Source: an uncultured Desulfovibrio sp.
Lineage (GTDB): Bacteria > Desulfobacterota > Desulfovibrionia > Desulfovibrionales > Desulfovibrionaceae
Direction of reading: 5' to 3'
Assembly (NCBI GenBank): GCA_947176055.1
Contig: CAMWPE010000113.1
Location: 1 to 7,825, forward strand
DNA: 7,825 nucleotides
Made by a program: the position numbers and the translations under genes. The notes under the pieces are model-generated. The model was not told the DNA's origin, searched no databases, and saw only the letters and a program-made list of their open reading frames with translations. Each line of letters begins with the position of its first letter. The first letter of the stretch is position 1. Positions 1-5,698 of this stretch are shown here, one piece after another.

Positions 1-114
1 TCGCGTACATTCCGCGGGGGGTTCCCCGGTCACCCGCGCACGTCGCAACTAGTCCTGATTCCAGATCTTCTTTCCCGCAAAAAGCCCTTAAATTAACTAA
101 CTCCAGATATATCC
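1..114. other. Left-edge stretch with no assignable gene
   Basis: No complete gene is visible. On the plus strand, frame 1 is open from the edge to a TAA at 94-96, and frame 3 is open from the edge to a TAA at 171-173. Both are rich in Pro, Arg and Ser and match no family I recognise. A GC-rich stem-loop is possible at 14-37 (GCGGG paired with CCCGC, with GGGG/CCCC inside). Because frame 1 is the frame of the nuclease at 115-573, the piece before the TAA could be the decayed upstream part of a longer phage protein. The sequence alone does not show this. Confidence 0.3.
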
Positions 115-573
115 GTGGAAACGTATGTCTGGCTTCAAAAAGTAAACAAGGATATTGGCGAGGGAATTTTTAAACGACGCAATGAGAGACATAAGGTAGG
201 GCAAGTCGGGGAAGAGATCCGCGAAAAGATCAACCGGCTGGGGGTAAATCTGGAGACTGCGGAAATTAGCGTGTCCGACGGGGATCTGGCTCATGCTAGA
301 CGGGAAACAAAAGAGTATAAACTCCCTGATTCCGTCTGGGAAAAATTGCCAGTATCTCTTGACCGGCCAAAACACATCTTTTGGGACAACGAGAAGCCAG
401 GTATAATTTATGTGATAGAGGTGGAGGATGGGCTTGGCAAAATCGTGGTATTACCCAACTATAAGGTCGGGAAGGGCTCAAAAGCCAAAATTACCAATAA
501 TGTCCGCACTGGTAGAAAAATAAAAGGGATGCGGGAATTTTTTGATCCCGTGCATTTTACAAAGTTAAAATAA
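115..573 (+). CDS. PBECR-type phage nuclease domain protein (MuF C-terminal-like), stand-alone or remnant
   Basis: The 152-residue product matches, by eye, the phage Barnase-EndoU-ColicinE5/D-RelE-like nuclease domain commonly found at the C-terminus of MuF head-morphogenesis proteins. Members of the fold are predicted RNases or toxins. The domain seems to run from about residue 27 to the end. Its hallmarks in order are ISVSDGDLAH (51-60, with the conserved His60), RETK (63-66), KLPDSVWEKLPVSLDRP (69-85), HIFWD (87-91), IIYVIE (97-102), KIVVLPNYK (109-117) and NNVRTG (128-133). Residues 1-26 are basic and unassigned. The start is GTG at 115, just after an in-frame TAA at 94-96, and I see no convincing Shine-Dalgarno. 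With no MuF portion present, it is either an independent small toxin-like gene or the broken-off 3' end of a phage gene. It is visibly more AT-rich than the housekeeping genes to the right. Its stop touches the inverted-repeat element at 573-676. Family identity is fairly secure; expression and activity are inference. Confidence 0.62.
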   Translation: METYVWLQKVNKDIGEGIFKRRNERHKVGQVGEEIREKINRLGVNLETAEISVSDGDLAHARRETKEYKLPDSVWEKLPVSLDRPKHIFWDNEKPGIIYVIEVEDGLGKIVVLPNYKVGKGSKAKITNNVRTGRKIKGMREFFDPVHFTKLK

Positions 574-676
574 AAAATATCCGAAGTGGGCGCGTTAATT
601 CCCCTGCTATAGTGTCCCGTCCAAAGACGGGGTGACTACCCTGCTACGACTTACTCGGGATCTTCCGGATATTTTT
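573..676. repeat. Nested inverted-repeat element; possible bidirectional terminator, structured RNA or small mobile relic
   Basis: AAAAATATCCGAAG (573-586) is mirrored by CTTCCGGATATTTTT (662-676). The outer 11 bases pair perfectly, followed by one bulged C and three more pairs. The 75 bases between hold a second hairpin (610-638), which is flanked directly by two copies of CCCTGCTA (602-609 and 639-646). The element fills the gap between two convergent genes. On the plus strand the right arm ends in TTTTT, and on the minus strand the left arm ends in a T-rich run, so it could terminate both transcripts. The large, ordered interior is more than a terminator needs. Confidence 0.6.
610..638. 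repeat. Hairpin flanked exactly by 8-base direct repeats
   Basis: CCCGTC (616-621) pairs with GACGGG (626-631) around a CAAA loop. The stem extends through an internal loop to TAGT (610-613) pairing with ACTA (635-638). CCCTGCTA abuts both sides (602-609, 639-646) with no gap, as a target-site duplication around a tiny fold-back insertion would. A repeated motif in a folded RNA would look the same. Confidence 0.55.
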
Positions 677-708
677 AAATATATAGCTTAAGAACCTACC
701 TTGTCAAC

Positions 709-1572
709 CTATTTCCCCTTCAGCCTCCCAGCGACGGCCAGCGCTTGCCGGGCGGTAAAGACCGCTCCGGCCGCTGTCTGGCTCAAGTGGTACAAGACGT
801 AAAAATGATCCATCTTGTCTCCCAAATATCCCGCGTCTCCGGCGGTCGGGTAAAGTTGCCACTGAATACTCCCCTGAATCGACTGTAATTCTCTTTTTAT
901 CCGGTCAAGATCGCCGACGATCTTTTTCCGGAATCGGCCGAGATAGGTCTCGTCAATCGCCTCCGGTATTTCGCCTTGCGGCCTGTCATTGCCAACGCCC
1001 TCGCCGCCCGCGATCTTGTTCTTGCCCGCTCCCTGTTCCAGCTGGGCGACGAATCCGACGGCCTCTCTCCAGCGGTCTCGCGGCAAGCGGTCGTTTTTCC
1101 CGAGTTCAAAATGGCGGCGATAGGCGTTCCACGCTTGCGCGTAAAGGACTCGCTTGAGCGCGCCCTCGCGATTCGCGACCTCGACCTTCGCGTCGATGAC
1201 GGCGCGAAGGATCGCGTCAAGGCCGGGTGACTCGCTCTCCTTTGCGGCTTCGAGCTTGGCCTTTATGGCGTTGAACGCCTCGCTATAAGCCAGTTTCATT
1301 CGCTGGGCCTTTATGCCCGTGTATCCCATGACGAGGAGAATGAAGCCGTCAAAAAAGACGCGGCGCGGGGGCAACTTGCGGCCAGTGGAGTCGGTGTATT
1401 CGCTCGCCACAAAATTGTGGTCAGTAAAACTGGAAGGGAATACGCTAATCAAAGAGCGAATATCGCGTAAAACAGCGTCGCGCCTCTTGTCAAAATGTTC
1501 GGCAATCGAGAGCGAGGCAGCGCAAGGATGATTGTCGATGAGGGATACAGCGTCGGCATTAAACCCGGACAT
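709..1572 (-). CDS. Rha family phage regulatory protein with ORF6C-like C-terminus
   Basis: The 287-residue product has an N-terminal Rha (pRha) domain at about residues 12-108. The signature runs SLSIAEHF (20-27), DAVLRDIRSL (32-41), NFVASEYTDSTGR (53-65), a DGFILLVMGYTG stretch (75-86), then KAQRMKLAYSEAFNAI (88-103). Rha proteins are phage-encoded regulators; the founding phage example interferes with infection in hosts lacking integration host factor. Residues about 140-178 (YAQAWNAYRRHFELG, then DRLPRDRW) resemble the ORF6C-type C-terminal domain often fused to such proteins. Residues 205-287 are helical-looking and unassigned. ATG at 1572 places the domain at its usual N-terminal position. 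A weak Shine-Dalgarno (AGAAG) and an extended -10 (1626-1634) lie upstream. No phage structural, integrase or repressor gene is adjacent, so this looks like a remnant or a cargo gene. The family call is firm; the regulated target is unknown. Confidence 0.85.
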   Translation of the reverse strand: MSGFNADAVSLIDNHPCAASLSIAEHFDKRRDAVLRDIRSLISVFPSSFTDHNFVASEYTDSTGRKLPPRRVFFDGFILLVMGYTGIKAQRMKLAYSEAFNAIKAKLEAAKESESPGLDAILRAVIDAKVEVANREGALKRVLYAQAWNAYRRHFELGKNDRLPRDRWREAVGFVAQLEQGAGKNKIAGGEGVGNDRPQGEIPEAIDETYLGRFRKKIVGDLDRIKRELQSIQGSIQWQLYPTAGDAGYLGDKMDHFYVLYHLSQTAAGAVFTARQALAVAGRLKGK

Positions 1573-1625
1573 TTTACTTCTGTCAGGTTTCCTGGACCTT
1601 AAAAAATAGAGCTTGGAGCTAGAAA

Positions 1626-1634
1626 ACTATAACA
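1626..1634 (-). promoter_or_regulatory. Extended -10 promoter candidate for rha
   Basis: Read on the minus strand this is TGTTATAGT, matching the extended -10 form TGnTATAAT with one mismatch. Only a poor -35 (TGTAAA, 18 bases upstream) is present, as is usual for extended -10 promoters. It would give a leader of roughly 45 bases before the rha ATG. Confidence 0.4.
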
Positions 1635-1777
1635 AGACAGCCGCGGATTTTACAGGCGCAGCGCTCCCAACCAATATTAACACGCGGGCGCGCGAAAAAT
1701 AGACATGAAAAAATTCATTAAAATCCGTAATGGCAACCGCATGTTAAAGAATTTTCCAGACTCCGTAACCTTATGAA

Positions 1778-1792
1778 GCGCCAATCCGGCGC
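1778..1792 (-). terminator. Short hairpin after the coiled-coil gene, weak terminator candidate
   Basis: GCGCC (1778-1782) pairs with GGCGC (1788-1792) around a 5-base loop, 14 bases past the stop of the minus-strand gene ending at 1806. Only two T residues follow on the minus strand, so intrinsic termination is doubtful. Confidence 0.3.
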
Positions 1793-1805
1793 GAAATTCA
1801 AGAGA

Positions 1806-2084
1806 TTATTTGAGGAAGGCGAAAACCGCGATTAGCAACGCCGACTGCGTCAAAAGCAAGCCAATTAGCCATTTAAGAATGTCGCGCTTACTGACTTCAA
1901 TTTCCTTTTGCAAACGCAATTCAGATTCGCGTAAATCAGCTTTTGTCGCGAGTTCCTTCCGATTATTTTTTTCCTGAATAGCCGAAAAATCCCTGAACGC
2001 GTTAGCCTGAACTCTCGCCTGTTCTTCGGGAACGCCTGCCGCCTTCAATTTCTCAAAGTAAGCGAGCGCGTCAAAAGTTGTCAT
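1806..2084 (-). CDS. Small coiled-coil membrane protein, DUF1640/CCDC90-like
   Basis: The 92-residue product begins MTTFDALAYFEKLKAAGVPEEQA, the typical opening of small bacterial proteins of the DUF1640 (CCDC90/MCUR1-related) group. An amphipathic, probably coiled-coil segment spans about 35-68 and includes the family-like ELATKADLRESELRLQKEIE stretch. One hydrophobic membrane helix spans about 71-91, ending in LK. The layout is a soluble helical N-terminus anchored by a C-terminal membrane segment. I chose ATG 2084 over an upstream in-frame start at 2135 because GGAGG (2095-2099) lies 10 bases before it and the family homology begins there. The biological role of this group in bacteria is not established to my knowledge. 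The gene is separated from proC by a strong terminator, so it probably has its own promoter, which I could not locate convincingly. Confidence 0.78.
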   Translation of the reverse strand: MTTFDALAYFEKLKAAGVPEEQARVQANAFRDFSAIQEKNNRKELATKADLRESELRLQKEIEVSKRDILKWLIGLLLTQSALLIAVFAFLK

Positions 2085-2094
2085 CGTAATACGG

Positions 2095-2099
2095 CCTCC
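2095..2099 (-). promoter_or_regulatory. Ribosome binding site deciding the 2084 start
   Basis: GGAGG on the minus strand lies 10 bases before ATG 2084. It supports the shorter 92-residue product over the longer open frame. Confidence 0.65.
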
Positions 2100-2182
2100 A
2101 ATTTTGAAATTAGCTATAAACCGGAACGTTAGCAACGCATTCGCTTTCGCCGCTTATCAGCGCGTTTGACCGCGCGGCCAAT

Positions 2183-2205
2183 AAAAAAAGCTCCCTTCCG
2201 GGAGC
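2183..2205 (-). terminator. Intrinsic terminator of the ctp-proC unit
   Basis: On the minus strand, GCTCCC, a four-base GGAA loop and GGGAGC are followed directly by seven T residues. It begins about 10 bases after the proC stop and is a textbook Rho-independent terminator. Confidence 0.93.
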
Positions 2206-2215
2206 CGCGAGCAAG

Positions 2216-3028
2216 CTATTTCTTTTCCTCTTCCATTTCCCTGCCTCTTCGTTCGGCGGCGAGGACGCAATCGACAATCAGACCGGTCAAGCCGGCGCGA
2301 TCCAGGACATTCACTCCAGCTATAGTCAAGCCGGCCGGAGAGCAGACCGCGTCCCGCAGTTCCATGAAGGTCTTGTTGTCTTTCGCGGCCAGCGCGGCGC
2401 AACCACGCAATAATTCGCCGATCATTTCCCGGTTTATTTCCTGGGAAAATCCCAATGTCAGGCCGGCCTGCGCGAGACCGCTGGCGAACTGAAAAATATA
2501 CGCAGGGGCCGCTCCCATCCAGGCCGCGAAGGAGTTAAGGCGGGTTTCTTCGAGGATTATGGTTTTGCCCAGCGCGCCAAACAGGGAGACGATTCCTTCT
2601 TTCGCCGCGTCCGTCAGGTTTACCGGATCAAAGGAAAGAGCGAACAAACCTCTATCGACCGCCGCCGTAATGGTTGGCATGCAACGCGCGAGGACATTAT
2701 TCAGGCCAATTTGCAACCTGATCCGCTGGAGACTGAAGCCGGCGGCAATCGATACGACGCCCGCGGTTTTGGAGAGAGAGGGCGCGATTTCGTCCAGCAA
2801 AGCCGGCATTTGGGATGGCTTGACCGCGAGAATGAGGAGATCGGACGACGACGCCAGTTCTTTGGCGTCTTTAGCCGGTTTGCAACCGGCGGCTTTTAGC
2901 GCGTCCATTTTCGCGGCGTCTATATCGAAACAAGCCAGTCGCCATTCGCTTTTATTTAATTTGCCAGCGAATCCGTCCATGAGGGCGGATCCCATATTTC
3001 CGCAACCGACGCATCCTATTGTCCGCAT
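2216..3028 (-). CDS. proC: Pyrroline-5-carboxylate reductase
   Basis: The enzyme catalyses NAD(P)H-dependent reduction of 1-pyrroline-5-carboxylate to L-proline, the last step of proline synthesis, in the cytosol. The 270 residues are a normal family length. The N-terminal Rossmann fold has IGCVGCGNMGSA (4-15, G8-x-G10-x-x-G13) and AVKP (68-71). The C-terminal helical dimer domain has GAAPAYIFQF (172-181) and the substrate-loop motif SPAGLT (230-235). The usual MPN appears as MPT (118-120), SGSGPAY as MGAAPAY, and SPGGTT as SPAGLT, so several active-site neighbours depart from the consensus. I chose ATG 3028 because it follows a G6 Shine-Dalgarno-like run and starts right at the Rossmann strand; an in-frame TTG at 3040 is less likely. 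The gene starts 16 bases after the protease stop, implying co-transcription, and ends at a strong terminator. Confidence 0.93.
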   Translation of the reverse strand: MRTIGCVGCGNMGSALMDGFAGKLNKSEWRLACFDIDAAKMDALKAAGCKPAKDAKELASSSDLLILAVKPSQMPALLDEIAPSLSKTAGVVSIAAGFSLQRIRLQIGLNNVLARCMPTITAAVDRGLFALSFDPVNLTDAAKEGIVSLFGALGKTIILEETRLNSFAAWMGAAPAYIFQFASGLAQAGLTLGFSQEINREMIGELLRGCAALAAKDNKTFMELRDAVCSPAGLTIAGVNVLDRAGLTGLIVDCVLAAERRGREMEEEKK

Positions 3029-3044
3029 AAAGCCCCCCAAAAGA

Positions 3045-4382
3045 TTATTTACCGGATTTAATTTCCTGAATTTTAGGCAAAGTCTTTACCATCTGCAAGC
3101 CCATGCGCAACTGGTTGTCGCGGGACAACTGTTCTTTGCCTTCGTCTTTGGTGTCTTTCGGCTTCGTCGGTTTTTTGTCCTTGTTGTTTTCGAGATGGCG
3201 GTTAAGATCCTGTTCGCGCAGGGTCAGACGCGGTGTCTCTTTATCCTCGGTTTTGGGTGGCTCGAACACGACTTCCACATCGGGAACGATTCCTTCCGCC
3301 TGAATTGAGCTTCCATTAGGCGTATAGTACAGTGCCACAGTCAGCTTGAGACCGGAACCGTCGGCAAGCGGCATAATATTTTGCACGGAGCCTTTGCCAA
3401 AAGACCTCTCGCCCAGGATCAAAGCCCGCTTTTGATCCCGCAAGGCGCCCGCGACAATTTCGGAAGCCGATGCGGAGCCGGCATTAATCAAAACCACCAG
3501 CGGCGCCTCCACATCGTCGGGCTCGTTTTTCGCGGCGTAAACATGCCGGGATGAATCGTCTCGTCCTTTTATGGAGACGATGTCGCCGCTCTTCAGGAAA
3601 ATATCGGACACCTTTACCGCTTCGTCCAGAAGACCGCCAGGATTGTTGCGCAAATCCAGGATTATGCCCCTTATTCCGCCGGAAGGCGCCGCGTCTTTGG
3701 CCGCCTGCTTAAGAGCTGTTTCCAGTTCTTCCGAAGTGCGTTCGTTAAAGCGCGTAAGCCGGATCCAGAAATAGCCGTCGTCAAGCGGCGAAGACTTGAC
3801 GCTGATCATCGGGATCGCGTCGCGGGTGATTCGCACGGTTTGCGGCGTCTTCGCGTCGCTGTGCAAAATTCCCAGCTCCACTTCGGATCCCTTCGGGCCG
3901 CGGATGCGCGAAACTACTTCCTGCAGGGACAATTCCTGCGTCGGCTGACCATCGATAGTGAGAATCACGTCGCCGGGTTGCAAACCGGCGCGGAAAGCAG
4001 GCGTATCTTCAATGGGCGAGACTACGACCACCTGGCCGTTTTCCACGGAAATTTCAATGCCTATGCCTTGAAATTCTCCGGATGTTTGTTCCTGCATCTC
4101 CTTGTATTCGTCGGCGGTCATGAAAGACGAATGAGGATCCAGTCCCTGCAACATCCCTTTGACGGCGGCGTTAATCAATTCGATCTGCGTCACGTCCTTG
4201 ACATACTTTTTCTGGACTATATCCAGCACCTGACTGAATCTGCGCGCCGCGTCAAATTTGCTCATATTCTCTTCTTTCGGCGGCTCCTTTTTGGTCGGGG
4301 CGGCCGAAGAGGCGGCCTGGGCCGCGCAACCCAGGCTCGATAGCAACAATACAAGCAACACGGAACGTATAAACATATTCAT
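3045..4382 (-). CDS. S41 carboxyl-terminal processing protease (CtpA/Prc type)
   Basis: This secreted serine endopeptidase cleaves proteins near their C-termini in the periplasm; relatives act in envelope quality control and on cell-wall hydrolases or their adaptors. The product is 445 residues. An N-terminal export signal (MFIRSVLLVLLLSSLGCAAQA, residues 3-23) could be cut after AQA, or at Cys19 if SLGC serves as a weak lipobox. A helical segment with GMLQGLDPHSSFM (76-88) follows, then GEFQGIGIEI (102-111) and a PDZ domain at about 112-176 (AGLQPGDVILTIDG). The S41 core has LDLRNNPGG (243-251), then GSASASEI with catalytic Ser305, and FGKGSVQ with Lys330 and Gln334, so the Ser-Lys-Gln set is intact. 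The last 60 residues are Lys- and Asp-rich, ending LRMGLQMVKTLPKI. I chose ATG 4382 because GGAG lies 6 bases upstream; an in-frame TTG at 4394 would overlap that site. It is first in a likely operon with proC. Confidence 0.94.
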   Translation of the reverse strand: MNMFIRSVLLVLLLSSLGCAAQAASSAAPTKKEPPKEENMSKFDAARRFSQVLDIVQKKYVKDVTQIELINAAVKGMLQGLDPHSSFMTADEYKEMQEQTSGEFQGIGIEISVENGQVVVVSPIEDTPAFRAGLQPGDVILTIDGQPTQELSLQEVVSRIRGPKGSEVELGILHSDAKTPQTVRITRDAIPMISVKSSPLDDGYFWIRLTRFNERTSEELETALKQAAKDAAPSGGIRGIILDLRNNPGGLLDEAVKVSDIFLKSGDIVSIKGRDDSSRHVYAAKNEPDDVEAPLVVLINAGSASASEIVAGALRDQKRALILGERSFGKGSVQNIMPLADGSGLKLTVALYYTPNGSSIQAEGIVPDVEVVFEPPKTEDKETPRLTLREQDLNRHLENNKDKKPTKPKDTKDEGKEQLSRDNQLRMGLQMVKTLPKIQEIKSGK

Positions 4383-4388
4383 GCGCAA

Positions 4389-4392
4389 CTCC
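4389..4392 (-). promoter_or_regulatory. Ribosome binding site deciding the protease start
   Basis: GGAG on the minus strand sits 6 bases before ATG 4382. This excludes the in-frame TTG at 4394, which overlaps it. Confidence 0.6.
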
Positions 4393-4561
4393 AAAACCCA
4401 GGGACACGAGAAACAATACCGCCGGTTAAAAATCGCGATCGCGACAACCCCATCGCGGAACCGAAGCGGAAATTCCCGCGAATATAGTTTAATTTTTTAT
4501 ACCAAAGGGTAAGCGTTTTCTGATTTTAGTCAAGCGAAAAGAGGCGACTCCCGGACTGGCC
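4393..4561. other. Leader/intergenic stretch upstream of the protease gene
   Basis: It contains no gene. Around 4486-4510 it is AT-rich, and the minus strand shows TATAAA- and TATATT-like hexamers, but none has a correctly spaced -35. The protease promoter is probably here but cannot be fixed by eye. Confidence 0.4.
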
Positions 4562-4596
4562 AAAAACGCGCAAACCGGCGCGAGGCCGGTTACGCG
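4562..4596 (-). terminator. Intrinsic terminator of the dsbA-like gene
   Basis: On the minus strand, AACCGGC pairs with GCCGGTT (arms 4585-4591 and 4573-4579, 5-base loop). The stem extends outward through CGCG/CGCG and is followed by five T residues (4562-4566). It lies about 37 bases past the gene's stop and separates it from the protease gene. Confidence 0.88.
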
Positions 4597-4632
4597 GATT
4601 ATAAATTCCCGTCAAAGCGCGGTAGCGACGAA

Positions 4633-5343
4633 TCAAAGTTTCCGGGCGAGCAAAGAGCACGCCTTATGCGAAGAGCAGTAAGTCGCGGCCTCGTTGGTCA
4701 AGGCCAGATCAGCCATGGCGCTTTCGAAGCGGGCCAGAACAGTTTCGTAGCGCACATAGCCCCGCGTTACGGCGTCGACTTTCCCGTCGCGAACCAGCAA
4801 CACGCTGGGATAGGAGGTAATTTCGCCCATCAACGCCGCGGCTTGGGCCAGATTTCTTTCCGTAGCTTCCAGCGCGGCCGGCTGATCGAGCGCGGCTTCC
4901 AGCGCGTCAAGACCCACGCCCCAGCGACCGGCGATTTCCGCCAGGGATTCTTCGGCAAAAATATTTTCGCCCCGGCCATAAAACATTGTCTCCAGCTCGA
5001 TAAGTTGCTCAAGCTCGCGGCCCGGCGCGAAAGCTTTTAGCGCGATAAGGATTTCATCCGCGCCCGGCGAGAAAAGCAGGACATGATCGCCGTTTTCCGC
5101 GGCGTCGATGGCGCCTTGCAGGGAGCGCCCGCTCATGCGTTCCACCTCGCGCCAGAAATCGGTCAGCCCGGGCGACATTCTTACGTCTTCCGCCAAGGTT
5201 ATAGGACGGGAGATCAGGTTTCCCCCTATTACCTTAACCGGAAATTCGGGGAAGTCCCGGGCCAGGCGCTCCATATTTGGCGCGAAAGCGTAACACCAGG
5301 GACAAAAAACATCCGCGATATAATAAATATGCGCGTCAGGCAT
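4633..5343 (-). CDS. DsbA family thiol oxidoreductase / protein-disulfide isomerase-like, cytosolic
   Basis: The 236-residue product has a thioredoxin-fold with a DsbA-type helical insertion, closest to the COG3531-like predicted protein-disulfide isomerases. The redox site CPWC is at 14-17 after the first strand (IYYIADVFCPWCYAFAP). The cis-proline loop is TSYPS (Pro179), followed by strand VLLVRDGKVD (181-190). Residues about 45-165 form the helical insert. No signal peptide or membrane segment is visible, so it should act in the cytoplasm. The C-terminus carries two further cysteines (Cys223 and Cys229, in YCSSHKACSLL), which could form a second redox pair. ATG 5343 has GGAG 6 bases upstream, a good Shine-Dalgarno. 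It has its own promoter (5415-5443) and terminator, so it is probably monocistronic. The physiological substrate is unknown; the fold assignment is firm. Confidence 0.88.
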   Translation of the reverse strand: MPDAHIYYIADVFCPWCYAFAPNMERLARDFPEFPVKVIGGNLISRPITLAEDVRMSPGLTDFWREVERMSGRSLQGAIDAAENGDHVLLFSPGADEILIALKAFAPGRELEQLIELETMFYGRGENIFAEESLAEIAGRWGVGLDALEAALDQPAALEATERNLAQAAALMGEITSYPSVLLVRDGKVDAVTRGYVRYETVLARFESAMADLALTNEAATYCSSHKACSLLARKL

Positions 5344-5384
5344 TTCATACTCCTTTGTTTGACGACTATTTTGCCGATTCCGCC

Positions 5385-5414
5385 GCTCGATCCGGATATA
5401 TTTTTATGTCGAGC
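5385..5414. promoter_or_regulatory. Inverted repeat at the predicted dsbA transcription start
   Basis: GCTCGA (5385-5390) and TCGAGC (5409-5414) form a 6-bp inverted repeat with an 18-base spacer. One arm abuts the -10 hexamer. It could be an operator or a leader hairpin, or it could be chance. Confidence 0.3.
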
Positions 5415-5443
5415 AATATAATATAAGCTAAAAGTTTTTGCAA
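5415..5443 (-). promoter_or_regulatory. Sigma-70-type promoter of the dsbA-like gene
   Basis: On the minus strand, TTGCAA (-35, 5438-5443) and TATATT (-10, 5415-5420) are separated by exactly 17 bases. This is a good housekeeping promoter about 70 bases before the start codon. Confidence 0.6.
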
Positions 5444-5674
5444 TTAATTGTCATAGGGCGCGATTGAATAAAGGCCACGTCGCGAAAGTGCCTCAAAAAA
5501 TCCGGACACGTAAATATAGCATTGCGGCGATTCGCGGAAGGCGAGGGAAAAAACAATACTGGATCTAACCGGAGACGTCGCCTCCGCTCCTGTCGACGCC
5601 GGTCGGCAAAGCGCGGGCCGCTTCCCGAAAACGCCCGCTTCCCGAACTGGATTTTCGCGGCCCGCTCCGCTAAA

Positions 5675-5698
5675 ATCGGCGCGTCGAATCGCGCCGAT
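5675..5698. other. Perfect 9-bp hairpin upstream of the flippase gene
   Basis: ATCGGCGCG (5675-5683) and CGCGCCGAT (5690-5698) pair without mismatch around a 6-base loop, 56 bases before the flippase start. AAAA follows on the plus strand and TTTT on the minus strand. It may be a leader structure, or a weak terminator reading leftward. Confidence 0.55.

Larger units (their letters stand above)
1573..1805. other. Intergenic stretch with rha promoter and short hairpin, no supported gene
   Basis: The stretch lies upstream of rha and downstream of the coiled-coil gene. It contains the candidate rha promoter and a short GC hairpin near 1778-1792. A 23-codon ATG frame at 1705-1776 on the plus strand lacks a Shine-Dalgarno and any recognisable family, and I do not call it a gene. 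Confidence 0.5.

Noticed and set aside
633..654. Minus strand resembles the 3' end of 16S rRNA (AAGTCGTAACAAGGTA-like)
   Set aside because: Similarity is limited to about 16 bases with two mismatches, and neither flank continues the rRNA sequence, so it is most likely chance.
1705..1776. 23-codon plus-strand ORF beginning MKKFIKIRNGNR
   Set aside because: It has no Shine-Dalgarno, no recognisable family and a length expected by chance in AT-rich sequence.
2559..3308. 249-residue plus-strand ORF opposite proC and the protease gene
   Set aside because: It crosses two well-supported genes and their junction and has no coherent protein features; it is an antisense shadow of GC-rich coding DNA.
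3840..4343. 167-residue plus-strand ORF opposite the protease gene
   Set aside because: It is a reverse-strand shadow of the S41 protease N-terminal half with no recognisable domain.
665..5407. Shared TCCGGATAT-plus-T-run at about 665-676 and 5390-5405
   Set aside because: The match is only about nine bases plus T-rich sequence, with different flanks, so it is not a convincing dispersed repeat.
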